Positions 9,577 to 21,059 of a stretch of 64,000 nucleotides of DNA are shown piece after piece. A model generated the notes under the pieces. That model ran no database searches. It had not been told where the DNA came from and was given only the letters and a program-made list of their open reading frames with translations. The translations under genes and the position numbers were made by a program. Numbering within the stretch: the first letter of the stretch is position 1; every line of letters begins with the position of its first letter. Source of the stretch: Streptomyces sp. NBC_01298 (GTDB lineage Bacteria > Actinomycetota > Actinomycetes > Streptomycetales > Streptomycetaceae); the NCBI RefSeq assembly GCF_035978755.1, contig NZ_CP108414.1, forward strand, positions 806,001 to 870,000. Reading direction: 5' to 3'.

Positions 9577-10337
9577 CCACGACGACCACAGCTACGGCAG
9601 CGACCGCGGCGACCACGACCGGCACGACGGGCAGCACGCTCACCGACCCGCGGCTGCCCGCGACGCCCGACACGATCAGCGTCTACACCGATCTGAACTG
9701 CTCCTTCGCCCACGTGGCCGTGCACCGGCTGCACGAGACCCGGCGCGAACTGGGTCTCGAGGGGCGGATCTGGTTCGACTTCCGGGCCTTCCCCCTGGAG
9801 CTGTTCAACCGGGAGGTCAACGCCCGCCCCGGCGTCGACTCCGAGATCTCGGTGCTCGGCGCGCTCGAACCGGAGGCCGGCTGGCGGCTGTGGCAGGGGC
9901 CCGACTGGACCTACCCGGTCACCACCCTGCCCGCGCTCGAAGCGGTGCACGCGGCCAAGTCCCAGTCCATGGAGGCCAGCGAGCGGCTCGACCGCGCGCT
10001 GCGCCGGGCCTTCTGGGCGGAGGGCCGCTGCATCTCGATGCGCCACGTCATCCTGGACGTGGCCGCCGGGACGGGCGCCGTCGAGGTGGACGGGCTCGCG
10101 CACGCCCTGGACACGGGCTCGGCGCGGGCCGCCGTGACGGCCCAGTACGAGTCGGCGCGCGAGGGCCGGGTCAACTGCAGCCCGCACGTGTTCCTCCACG
10201 ACGGCACCGACATGGCCAACCCCGGCATCGAGGCGCACTGGGTGAACGGCGACTTCGGCGAGGGCTTCCCTGTGATCGACCGGGACCGCCCGGAGGTGTA
10301 CGCGGAACTCCTCGCGCACGCCGCGCGGCTCCTCTGA
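9573..10337 (+). CDS. DsbA-fold thioredoxin-like protein lacking CXXC (FrnE/HCCA-isomerase-like)
   Basis: 254 residues from a GTG that overlaps the previous stop (GTGA), with GGAAGGA upstream. The first 25 residues are a Thr/Ala-rich low-complexity stretch. The DsbA fold follows, with SVYTDLNCSFAH where FrnE-like proteins have DxxCPWC, so only one Cys remains and disulfide exchange is unlikely. The family C-terminal segment PHVFLHDG with a cis-Pro-like position is present. Possible roles are glutathione- or mycothiol-type isomerisation or a binding function at the end of the pathway. Last gene of the operon, before a strong hairpin. Confidence 0.8.
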   Translation: MTTTTTATAATAATTTGTTGSTLTDPRLPATPDTISVYTDLNCSFAHVAVHRLHETRRELGLEGRIWFDFRAFPLELFNREVNARPGVDSEISVLGALEPEAGWRLWQGPDWTYPVTTLPALEAVHAAKSQSMEASERLDRALRRAFWAEGRCISMRHVILDVAAGTGAVEVDGLAHALDTGSARAAVTAQYESAREGRVNCSPHVFLHDGTDMANPGIEAHWVNGDFGEGFPVIDRDRPEVYAELLAHAARLL

Positions 10338-10342
10338 GGCCG

Positions 10343-10386
10343 CGCCCGGGTCCGGGCCCGCCGGGGGGCGGGCCCGGACCCGGGCG
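10343..10386. terminator. Very strong terminator hairpin at end of the roh-type operon
   Basis: Perfect inverted repeat (10343-10362 paired with 10367-10386) with a 4-nt G loop, starting five bases after the last stop codon. The methyltransferase gene converges from the other side, so it probably stops both transcripts. Confidence 0.8.
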
Positions 10387-10411
10387 GTGTCGTCAGGCGC
10401 CGGCGGCTCCG

Positions 10412-11308
10412 TCAGACGCGGTCGGCCGCGATCAGGAGGTACTGGAAGGAGCCGTCCTTGTAGGACTCGATGAACGCCTCCTCGATGCCGGTGACCAGCG
10501 AGGACGTGGCCCGCAGCTCCCAGTAGGGCAGGGTCGCCGGAGTCAGGTCGATGACCGCCTGCGGCACGAGGCGGTTGTCCGCCATGGAGCGCAGGTACTC
10601 CCGGCGGGAGTGGATGTTGCACTCGAAGTGGGCGTTGATCTGGGAGACCCACTTCGAGGGCTGGCCGTACCGCGGGTTCCAGCAGCCGGTGATGGTCACG
10701 TACCGGCCGCCGACCTTCAGGACGCGGGAGTGCTCGGCGAAGAGGTCGTCCAGGTCGACGTACATGCTCGACTCGTTGTTCCAGGACCCCGCGGCCTGCC
10801 CGGTCTCGAAGGGCGTGCCGAGCATGTTGCAGACACGGGCCCGCACGTGGTCCTCGATGCCGAGTTCACGGGCGCGCTGGTTGGCGAAGTCCGCCTGCTT
10901 CGCGGAGAGGGTGACGCCCTCGACCTTGGCTCCGAAGCGCTGGTGGGCCATCACCATCGAGCCGCCGCGGCCGCAGCCGGCGTCCACGAGCGTGTCCTCG
11001 CGGCCGATGGGACCCAGGTGGTCCAGGAGGAGTTCGGCTTGCGCCGACTCCAGCCGGTGGAGCTCGGCGACCAGCTTCTTCTCGTACGCGCCGTCGTCGG
11101 CGTCACCGAGGGCGGCGTGGTCCACGTCGCCGATGCCGTAGTGGTGGTGGTACAGGCCGTCCACGTCGCCGAGGCGCAGGTTCACGGGCCTGGCCTCGTT
11201 GTTCCAGTAGCGGGCGATGTCCCCCTGGTAGGGGGTCGCCGGACCCGGAATGACCACGGGGGCCGGGGCGGTGCCGTTGGAGGTGGTGGTCAGGTCGATG
11301 CTGGTCAC
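10412..11308 (-). CDS. gpmT: Geranyl diphosphate 2-C-methyltransferase
   Basis: 298-residue SAM enzyme that methylates geranyl diphosphate at C2 to give the C11 precursor of 2-methylisoborneol. It shows IARYWNNEARPVNLRLG, HHHYGIGDVDH, SAM motif I DAGCGRGG (109-116), and the family signature WNNESSMYVDL. Start is GTG at 11308 with AAGGACGGA upstream, 14 bases after the terpene cyclase stop. The longer upstream-open frame is not coding. Third and last gene of the minus-strand 2-MIB operon. Confidence 0.95.
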   Translation of the reverse strand: MTSIDLTTTSNGTAPAPVVIPGPATPYQGDIARYWNNEARPVNLRLGDVDGLYHHHYGIGDVDHAALGDADDGAYEKKLVAELHRLESAQAELLLDHLGPIGREDTLVDAGCGRGGSMVMAHQRFGAKVEGVTLSAKQADFANQRARELGIEDHVRARVCNMLGTPFETGQAAGSWNNESSMYVDLDDLFAEHSRVLKVGGRYVTITGCWNPRYGQPSKWVSQINAHFECNIHSRREYLRSMADNRLVPQAVIDLTPATLPYWELRATSSLVTGIEEAFIESYKDGSFQYLLIAADRV

Positions 11309-11322
11309 TAAGAGGTCCGTCC

Positions 11323-12630
11323 TTACCAGAAGTCGGGCAGGCTGTAGCGATAGGTATTGGTCTGGTGCCAGTAGTGGTTGCCGTCGACCCAGACGGCGAC
11401 TCCCCGCAGGAAGCGCAGCACGCTCGGGACGGGGCAGGCCGCGGCCAGGGCGGCGGCCTCCGCTTCGAAGGCGTGCATGAGGTCGTTGTGGACCTCGACC
11501 GCCTTCAGATAGCCCTCCTTGTCGGAGGTCCCCTCCCGCTCGGCGATCACCACGGGAAGGTTCATGTGCCGCCCCGGGGCCGCCAGTTCCTTGGTGTAGG
11601 AGTACAGGTCGTTGACGATGGTGGTGGCGTTCCCGGCGAGTGCGATGACCCGTTGCATGGCCGCCTGGGCGTGCAGGTCGGCCGGGAGTTCGTACCCGCC
11701 GACGGTGTCCGTGATGGTGGGGCAGGGGCGGAAGTTGTTGAACTGCCGCATGGCCAGGTACTCCCACACCTCGGGGACGTACTCCGTCTGGCTCCAGGCC
11801 GCCTCGGCGAGGTAGCCCAGGTGCAGCCGGGCCATGTCGTGCCGGTAGCGGTCCGCCTGCGAGGGGCTCGCCTGCCGGAGGAAGTACTCCATGGCGGAGC
11901 GGTAGGCGCGCCGGGGCGCGTCCGACCCGAGGGACTCCGCCCAGGCGGGCTCGTACTCCTTCGTCGTGTGGAGGGGGTCGATCGCGGTGTGCGCCAGCAG
12001 GAGTCGTCCGCCGAGGCCGATCGGCGAGCCGCCGTGGTCCTCGCAGTAGCAGTCGTCGACGGCGTTCTCGGCGACCATCAGCCGGGTGGCGACCATCAGG
12101 TGCTCGATGGTGGGGGCGTCGGGGTGGCAGGCCACCATGTAGCGCCCGACGTGGAAGCCGTCGAACTGGTTCTCCCAGGCATCGGGGAACAGATCGACCT
12201 CTTCCACCGCCCAGGCCTTGATCCGGCGGCTGACCTCCTCCACCCGCACCGGGTCCGGCTCCGGCACGGGGTGGTGGTAGAGGCCCGGGATCGGATGTCC
12301 GGCCACGGGGGTCGTGGGGACCGCCGGCTCCGGATCCGGCGCGGGGGCGGGCGGCGCGGGGGCGGGCGGCGCGGGGGCGGGCGGCGCGGGTACGGGCGGC
12401 CCCTCCCGGCGGGCCGGGTGCAGGCCCTCCGTGCCCAGGCCGCTGGGTCCGCCCAAGAGCCGTTTCAGGGCGGCGCTCGGTGCGGGTGGAGCGATGGACG
12501 GCGACGGGGCGGGCGGGGCGGGCAGGCCTCCGGATGCGGGGACCTTGACGCCGCCGAGGACGTGGGCCCCGAACTGGGCGGCGGCGCCGGGCAGGCTCGA
12601 CTGCAGAGGGGAAGGCCCGGGCTCGGGCAT
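11323..12630 (-). CDS. 2-Methylisoborneol synthase (class I terpene cyclase)
   Basis: 435 residues. Residues 1-115 are a disordered Pro/Ala/Gly-rich tail; from 115 on is the alpha-helical class I terpene cyclase. The Mg-binding motifs are the 2-MIB-type DDCYCED (192-198) and NDLYSYTKE (340-348), and the C-terminus ends in HYWHQTNTYRYSLPDFW. It cyclises 2-methylgeranyl diphosphate to the earthy odorant 2-methylisoborneol. The disordered tail is, from published work on Streptomyces homologues, the signal that loads the enzyme into the encapsulin shell encoded by the next gene upstream. AAGGAG precedes the ATG by a few bases. Confidence 0.95.
   Translation of the reverse strand: MPEPGPSPLQSSLPGAAAQFGAHVLGGVKVPASGGLPAPPAPSPSIAPPAPSAALKRLLGGPSGLGTEGLHPARREGPPVPAPPAPAPPAPAPPAPAPDPEPAVPTTPVAGHPIPGLYHHPVPEPDPVRVEEVSRRIKAWAVEEVDLFPDAWENQFDGFHVGRYMVACHPDAPTIEHLMVATRLMVAENAVDDCYCEDHGGSPIGLGGRLLLAHTAIDPLHTTKEYEPAWAESLGSDAPRRAYRSAMEYFLRQASPSQADRYRHDMARLHLGYLAEAAWSQTEYVPEVWEYLAMRQFNNFRPCPTITDTVGGYELPADLHAQAAMQRVIALAGNATTIVNDLYSYTKELAAPGRHMNLPVVIAEREGTSDKEGYLKAVEVHNDLMHAFEAEAAALAAACPVPSVLRFLRGVAVWVDGNHYWHQTNTYRYSLPDFW
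12339..12398. repeat. Four tandem 15-bp units in the terpene cyclase tail
   Basis: The unit gcgcgggggcgggcg repeats three times exactly and a fourth time with two changes. It encodes the PAPPA repeat of the disordered N-terminal tail of the 2-MIB synthase. Copy number is likely to vary between strains by slippage without breaking the frame. Confidence 0.85.
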
Positions 12631-12727
12631 CCGTAACTCCTTGAGGTGGGTGGTCCGTCCCGGATCCCGGGCGCGCTCGGCCGGCCCGGGAGGCTCCGGG
12701 CCGTCGTCGTACGGGTCCGCCGGCCGG

Positions 12728-14140
12728 TCAGTCGCTGCGGCGGGCGATCTGGACGTTCTCCAGGACGCCGAGGGCGTCGGGCACCAGGATCGCGGCGGAG
12801 TAGTAGGTGGTGACGAGGTAGGAGATGATCGACTTCTCGTCGATGCCCATGAACCGGACCGACAGGCCGGGCTCGTACTCCTCGGGCAGGCCGGTCTGGC
12901 GCAGTCCGATGACGCCCTGGTTGTCCTCGCCGGTGCGCATGGCGAGGATGGAGCTGGTGTTCTCCTTGGTGATGGGGATCTTGTTGCAGGGCAGGATCGG
13001 GACCCCGCGCCAGGCCGGGACCTGCTGTCCGCCCACGTCCACGTGGTCCGGGTAGAGCCCGCGGGCGTTCATCTCGCGGCCGATCGCCGCGATCGTGCGA
13101 GGGTGGGCGAGGAAGAGCTTGGTGCCGCGGCGGCGGCAGAGCAGCTCGTCCATGTCGTCCGGGGTGGGCGGGCCGGAGTGGGTCTGGATCCGCTGCTTGA
13201 AGGCGGCGTTGTGTAGCAGCCCGAACTCCCGGTTGTTCACCAGCTCGTGTTCCTGGCGCTCGCGCAACGCCTCGATGGTGAGACGGAGTTGCTCCTCGGT
13301 CTGGTTCATCGGCCCGTTGTAGAGGTCGGCGACCCTGGTGTGGACCCGCAGGACGGTCTGGGCGATGGAGAGTTCGTACTCGCGCGGCTTCGACTCGTAG
13401 TCGACGAAGGTACCGGGCAGTTCGGCCTCGCCGGTGTGGCCGGCCGACATCGCGATCTCGGCCTCGCCGTGCTTGTTCTGCCGCTGCAGGGGCAGCGAGC
13501 TGAACCGCTGGATGTGCTCCTGGAGGTGCGGCGCCCCGGACACGATGCCGGCGAAGTCGGCGCGGGAGAGGGTGAGCAGGGTGCCGGGGGTCTCGGCGGT
13601 GGCCGTGTAGTCCCACCGGGCGTCGGAGTCGAGCAGGGCGTTCTCGCCGAACCGGTCGCCGTCGGCGAGCACCGCGACGGAGATCTCGTCGCCGTACTTG
13701 CCGGCGGAGGTCTGGCTGATCCGGCCGTGGGCGATCAGGTGGATCTCCTCGGCGGCCGCGCCCCGCTCGACCAGCACCTCACCGGCACGGAAATCGCGCT
13801 GGACGCAGCGGCCGGCGAGCGCCGTCAGCACTTCCTCGTCGTCGAAGCCGCGCAGCAGGGCGAGTTCGCCGAGTTCGCGCGGGATCACCTGGACGCGGGC
13901 ACCGTCCTGGACGAACTCGATGCTCCCGTCGCCGACGGTGTAGCTCAGCCGGCGGTTCACCCGGTAGGCGCCGCCCTTGGTCTCCACCCAGGGCAGCATC
14001 CTCAGCAGCCAGCGGGAGGTGATCTCCTGCATCTGCGGGGCGGACTTGGTCGTCGTGGCAAGGTTGCGGGCGGCCGACGTGCCCAGGCTGGATTGCTTGG
14101 GCGGATCCAGCTGTGCTTCCGGGCTGGTGTCAACGGTCAT
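12728..14140 (-). CDS. eshA: EshA-like family 2 encapsulin shell protein with cyclic-nucleotide-binding domain
   Basis: 470 residues. A cyclic-nucleotide-binding domain is inserted near residues 95-215 ([23 protein letters not shown], then [23 protein letters not shown]), and the rest has the HK97-like shell fold of family 2B encapsulins, ending in [35 protein letters not shown]. EshA was first described as a cNMP-binding protein of Streptomyces and is now known to build a shell around 2-MIB synthase. AAGGAG precedes the ATG. First gene of the 2-MIB operon, 97 bp before the cyclase. Confidence 0.93.
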   Translation of the reverse strand: MTVDTSPEAQLDPPKQSSLGTSAARNLATTTKSAPQMQEITSRWLLRMLPWVETKGGAYRVNRRLSYTVGDGSIEFVQDGARVQVIPRELGELALLRGFDDEEVLTALAGRCVQRDFRAGEVLVERGAAAEEIHLIAHGRISQTSAGKYGDEISVAVLADGDRFGENALLDSDARWDYTATAETPGTLLTLSRADFAGIVSGAPHLQEHIQRFSSLPLQRQNKHGEAEIAMSAGHTGEAELPGTFVDYESKPREYELSIAQTVLRVHTRVADLYNGPMNQTEEQLRLTIEALRERQEHELVNNREFGLLHNAAFKQRIQTHSGPPTPDDMDELLCRRRGTKLFLAHPRTIAAIGREMNARGLYPDHVDVGGQQVPAWRGVPILPCNKIPITKENTSSILAMRTGEDNQGVIGLRQTGLPEEYEPGLSVRFMGIDEKSIISYLVTTYYSAAILVPDALGVLENVQIARRSD

Positions 14141-14181
14141 CGGTCGAGCTCTCCTTCATCGGCTTCCTCAGCGGGAAAGCA

Positions 14182-14205
14182 GGACGAACGCCTGGGCGTC
14201 CGTCC
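14182..14205. promoter_or_regulatory. 24-bp dyad upstream of the 2-MIB operon
   Basis: Arms ggacgaacgcc (14182-14192) and ggcgtccgtcc (14195-14205) differ at one position and lie about 45 bp before the eshA start codon. It could be an operator or a leader hairpin. No regulator gene is adjacent. Confidence 0.45.
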
Positions 14206-14319
14206 AGATCCCGGGGAACCGTAACGGCGGAGATCACTGGTCGACCGTGAAAAAACGTTGCCGTTGCTTCGTTCCGGTGATCCTGCCGCTCACGGGGTTT
14301 GATCGCCGGACCAACGATT

Positions 14320-14490
14320 TCAAGCCGGGGCGGCACAGCCTGACCGTCGGTTGGCGAGAATGTTGCGGAAGCTGTCCGCCCGGCGGTTTCCGGGGCGGTC
14401 CGGGATCACGAGGGTGGTGTCGTCCAGGACCTTGGCGAAACCGGCCGGGTCGCCCTTGGGCTCCTCGAACGCTCCGGTGTCCGCAGCCAC
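14320..14490 (-). pseudogene. Remnant of a pyridoxamine-phosphate-oxidase-family (PPOX) flavoprotein
   Basis: The minus strand reads ATG-less coding sequence ADTGAFEEPKGDPAGFAKV then LDDTTLVIPDRPGNRRADS then FRNILANR before a stop at 14320. This matches the central part of actinomycete PPOX proteins (SPKGDPPGFV, LIPDRPGNNRADTLRNI). Both the N-terminal part and the C-terminal half are missing, so this is a decayed fragment of about 55 codons between eshA and the xanthine dehydrogenase operon. Confidence 0.65.
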
Positions 14491-14617
14491 TGACCCGCCC
14501 CCGCCTGCTCGTCCGCGGCCTTCCGCCGCTGCCCTACCGCGACTATGCCACTGGTTCCGCGTACGAAAGGAGGGCCCGCCCGAGCAGCGGTCTTCAGGGA
14601 ATCGTCCCCATTGATGC

Positions 14618-14646
14618 TTGACCGATCAACCTTCGGCACGTAACTT
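14618..14646 (+). promoter_or_regulatory. Candidate promoter in the 480-bp gap before the xanthine dehydrogenase operon
   Basis: TTGACC (14618-14623), 17 bp, TAACTT (14641-14646). The distance to the first gene (14974) is about 320 bp, so it would give a long leader. The remaining sequence 14491-14973 holds short open frames with no recognisable protein and no gene is called there. Confidence 0.35.
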
Positions 14647-14973
14647 CTACCGCACCAACTCGTGAGCCACTGGAAGGGGGCGAAGCCGGATGTCCACCAT
14701 CTCCGCACCGCTTCGCCTCACCCACCAGACCGCTTGGGCTCCGGGTCGAGTAGCACACGGCTGCTGAAGCGGCCCTTCCCCGGCGTGCCCTCTCGTGGCC
14801 CCGGCGGTTTTTCGTACCACCCTCTCCTTCACCACCCCTGCCACTCTTACGGCACTTCGTTGCGTGCCGATTTGTCGCGCTCCCGGTTATCGAGCCGCGA
14901 CCACAACGAGAAAGCTCCTGCACATGGCGACTAGGACAGTCCGATCGAACGCGCCCCGAAACGGGGACGTACC

Positions 14974-16481
14974 GTGGTAGCGGCGCGCATCACGGTCAAC
15001 GGGAAAGAAACACCGATCGCTCCGGCAGCGGCCCACACCACGGTGCTGGACTTCCTGCGCGACCGCGGCCTGACCGGCACCAAGGAGGGCTGCGCCGAGG
15101 GTGAGTGCGGCGCCTGTTCGGTGCTCGTGGCCCGGCCCGGGGTGAACAAGCCCACCGACTGGGTGGCGGTCAACGCCTGCCTGGTTCCGGCCCTGGCGCT
15201 CGACGGTCAGGAGGTCGTCACCTCCGAGGGCCTCGCCACCGTCGACGCGTCCGGCGCGGCCACCGCGCTGCATCCCGTACAGGAGGAGATGGCCGTCCGC
15301 GGCGGCTCCCAATGCGGTTACTGCACACCGGGGTTCATCTGCAGCATGGCCTCCGAGTACTACCGGCCGGACCGCTGCGCACACGCGGACGCGACCGGGG
15401 ACCCGGCCGCGACTGGGCACCCGGCCGAGGCCGCGGACACGGCTCATGACGCCGACTCCGAACACGGTCCGAACGGTTTCGACCTGCACGCGCTGAGCGG
15501 GAACCTCTGCCGCTGCACCGGCTACCGACCCATCCGTGACGCGGCGTTCGCCGTGGGCGCGCCCGCCGAGGACGATGTCCTGGCGCAACGGCGCGAGCAG
15601 TCCCCGCCGGAGGCCGCCGCCACCGAATACACCCAGGACGACAGGGTGTTCCTGCGGCCCGGCACCCTGGCGGAGACGGTGCGGCTGCTCCGCGAGCGGC
15701 CCGGGGCCGTGGTGGTCGCCGGCAGCACCGACTGGGGCGTGGAGGTGAACATCCGCTCCCGCCGGGCTGATTGTGTGGTCGCCGTCGACCGGCTGCCCGA
15801 ACTGCGGGAGCTGCGCGTCGAGTCCGATCACATCGAGATCGGAGCGGCTCAGACGCTCACCGAGATCGAACGCCGCCTCGACGGCAGCGTCCCGCTCCTG
15901 GCCGAACTGTTCCCGCAGTTCGCGTCCCGGCTCATCCGCAACAGCGCGACCCTCGGCGGCAACCTCGGTACCGGCTCCCCCATCGGCGACAGCCCGCCCG
16001 TGCTGCTCGCGCTGGAGGCCTCGCTGCTGCTGGCCGGCGCCGACGGCGAGCGCGAGGTCCCGCTCGCCGACTACTTCACCGGCTACCGGCAGAGCGTGCG
16101 CCGCCCCGGCGAGCTGATCCGCGCGGTGCGCGTCCCGCTGCCGCTGTCGCCGGTCACGGCCTTCCACAAGATCGCCAAGCGGCGCTTCGACGACATCTCC
16201 AGCGTGGCGGTCGCCTTCGCCCTCGACATCGAGGACGGGATCGTCCGCAAGGCGCGCATCGGCCTGGGCGGCGTGGCCGCCACTCCGATCCGCGCCCTCA
16301 CCACCGAGGCCGCCCTGGAGGGCAAGGCCTGGACGGCCGAGACCGTCGAGGCCGCGGCCCGGGTCCTGCGGGCCGAGGGCACCCCGATGGACGACCACCG
16401 CGCCAGCGCCCTCTACCGCTCCGCGATGCTCGGCCAGAGCCTGAACAAGCTGTACGCGCAAACCACCGAGGCGGTGTCGTC

Positions 16482-16485
<4 letters not shown>
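14974..16485 (+). CDS. xdhA: Xanthine dehydrogenase, fused iron-sulfur and FAD subunit
   Basis: 503 residues. The plant-type ferredoxin domain has CAEGECGACSVLV; the second [2Fe-2S] domain has QCGYCTPGF and LSGNLCRCTGYRPI. The FAD domain has VVVAGSTDWGVEVN and NSATLGGNLGTGSPIGDS. It passes electrons from the molybdenum subunit to NAD+ via FAD in purine breakdown. A His/Asp/Ala-rich insert (about residues 130-165) splits the second cluster domain and is unusual. GTG start at 14974 with GGGGAC upstream; the stop overlaps the next ATG. Confidence 0.94.
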
Positions 16486-18894
<2,409 letters not shown>

Positions 18895-18902
<8 letters not shown>

Positions 18903-19770
18903 CATGAGCTGGGTCGCCGCGGTCGCGCGGTTGCGGGCACGCCGGGAACCCGGCGTGCTCGTGACCGTAGCGACCGTGCGCGGCCACGCGCCCCGCCGGG
19001 CCGGTGCCAAGCTGGTCGTGGGGCGGACCGAGACCTGGGGGTCGATCGGCGGGGGCAACATCGAGGCCGTCGCCATCGACCGGGCCCGCGAGCTGTGCGG
19101 CGCGGCCGATCCGCAGACGGAGCTGATGGAGTTCGCCCTGAACGACAAGGTCACCAGCCGGCACGGCGTGCAGTGCTGCGGCGGAGCCGTCACGGTGCTG
19201 CTCGAACCGCTGCCGGTGGTCCAGGCGGTGGCCGTCTTCGGCGTCGGGCACGTCGGGCTGGAACTGGCCCGGATCCTGGCCCGTCAGGACCTCGACCTGC
19301 ACCTCGTCGACAGCCGCCCCGACATGCTGACCGAGGAGCGGCTCGGTGTGCTGGCCGACGCGGTGGCGCAGGTCCACGTCCACCACACCCCGCTGCTGCC
19401 GGAGACGGTGCTCGGGGAGCTGCCGCCCGGCTCCCACGTGCTGATCATGACGCACGATCACGCCGAGGACGCCGCGCTGTGCGACGCCGCCCTGCGCACC
19501 GACGGTCTCGGCTCGATCGGTCTGATCGGCTCGTCCGCGAAGTGGTCGCGGTTCCGGCAGCGCCTGGCCACGGAGGGCGGTCATGACGCCGGCACCATCG
19601 ACCGGATCACGAGCCCGATCGGACTGACCGAGATCACGGGCAAGGAGCCCGCCACGATCGCGGTGAGCGTCGCGGCGGACCTGCTCCGCACCTTCGAACA
19701 GGACCGGCACTGGGCGGTCCCTAACACCCTTGCCGAGGTGCCGTACCCCACGGTCGCCGGCAGCGCGTGA
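18895..19770 (+). CDS. xdhC: XdhC-family molybdenum cofactor sulfuration/insertion protein
   Basis: 291 residues. The N-terminal XdhC domain has VTVATVRGHAPRRAGAKLVV and GSIGGGNIE; QCCGG supplies the Cys pair thought to bind cofactor; the C-terminal Rossmann domain has VFGVGHVGLELARIL and MTHDHAEDAAL. XdhC binds molybdopterin and delivers the sulfurated form to XdhB. Its overlap with xdhB fits a dedicated maturation factor. Confidence 0.94.
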
Positions 19771-19827
19771 GCCCTCGCGGGCGCACGCGCCGCCGGCGGC
19801 CGGGCCGGGCCGGGTGGTTGCGTACGC

Positions 19828-21021
19828 TCAGTTCGCGGCGGCCCGCGCCGGGCGCCTGAGCAGGTAGCCGGCCGCGGCCAGGACGAGCACCGCCATACAG
19901 GCGATGAACACCAGTCCCGCGCCCTCCAGCCCGAGGGGTCCCTCCAGTAGGCCCACCCCGATCACGGGCAGCGAGATGCCCGTGTACGCCACCAGGAACA
20001 GCGTGGAGATCACGGCCGCCCGCTGATCGGCGGGAGACGCCCCGGCCACCGCGGACAGGGCCCCGCGGAAGGCCAGCCCCTGCCCGAGCCCGCCGACGAG
20101 GGCGCTCAGCACCACCAGCGCCAGCAGGTCCCACCACAGCGCGCCCGCGAGCAGCGCCAGTCCGGCGAGGAGCACGGCGCACCCCAGCGGCAGGGACCGC
20201 TCGACCCCGACGCGGCCGACGGCCAGCTGCCCGGCGGTGGAGGCGAAGAAGGCCAGGGCGACCACCAGCCCGCTCACGGCCCGGTTGTGCACGTCCAGGG
20301 ACTCCGCGAGGAACGCCGGGCTGACGGAGGTGAACACCCCGAACAGGGCGAAGCCCACGAACGCGGCGGTCGCGGCCGGCCCGAACACCGCCCGCACCTG
20401 TGGGGGCAGCGCGGGCCGCTGCGGTCGTACGGTGCTGAGCGCCCGGCGCTCGCGCACGGTCTCCGGGAGGAGCAGCAGGACGACGGCCGCGGCCGCCACG
20501 AGCCCGAGGTGCACCACGAACGGCAGGTACAGCGGCCAGGAGGCGTACTGCGCGAGGACCCCGGCGAGCAGTGGGCCGCAGCCCAGTCCGCCCATGTTGG
20601 CGGCCGTCGCGACGAAGGTGGCCCGTGAGGCGCCGCCGGGCGGTGCCAGCTCCATCACGTACGCCGTGGCGGCCCCGGTGAACAGGCCGGCGGACAGACC
20701 GGACAGCAGCCGTCCCGCGTACAGCCAGGGCATCCCGTCGGCGCACAGGAAGCAGACGGCGCTCGCCGCGGCGAAGCCCAGTCCCGCCAGCAGCACCGGC
20801 CGCCGGCCCACGGCGTCGGAGGCGTTGCCCGCCAGCAGCAGGACGCCGATCACCCCGAAGGCGTACACGGCGTACACCACGGTCACCATCAGCGCGGAGA
20901 AGCCGAACTTCTCCTGGTAGAGCCCGTAGAGGGGGGTCGGCAGCGTGGTGCCGGCCATGCAGACGGCGAACACCGCCCCGCTCAGCAGGGTCGGGCTCCA
21001 CCCTTGTCGATCAAGGTCCAT
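19828..21021 (-). CDS. Major facilitator superfamily exporter, 12 TM
   Basis: 397 residues from ATG at 21021, with about twelve hydrophobic segments. The MFS signature between TM2 and TM3 is GNASDAVGRRPVLLAG, and LYAGRLLSGLSAGLFTGAATAYVMELAP is the motif-C-like TM5 region. It resembles drug/metabolite:proton antiporters. It faces the preceding xanthine dehydrogenase operon tail to tail, so there is no operon link; substrate unknown. Confidence 0.9.
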   Translation of the reverse strand: MDLDRQGWSPTLLSGAVFAVCMAGTTLPTPLYGLYQEKFGFSALMVTVVYAVYAFGVIGVLLLAGNASDAVGRRPVLLAGLGFAAASAVCFLCADGMPWLYAGRLLSGLSAGLFTGAATAYVMELAPPGGASRATFVATAANMGGLGCGPLLAGVLAQYASWPLYLPFVVHLGLVAAAAVVLLLLPETVRERRALSTVRPQRPALPPQVRAVFGPAATAAFVGFALFGVFTSVSPAFLAESLDVHNRAVSGLVVALAFFASTAGQLAVGRVGVERSLPLGCAVLLAGLALLAGALWWDLLALVVLSALVGGLGQGLAFRGALSAVAGASPADQRAAVISTLFLVAYTGISLPVIGVGLLEGPLGLEGAGLVFIACMAVLVLAAAGYLLRRPARAAAN

Positions 21022-21059
21022 GCCGCCGACCGTATCCCGTGGGGAGCCCGGGGCCCGCG

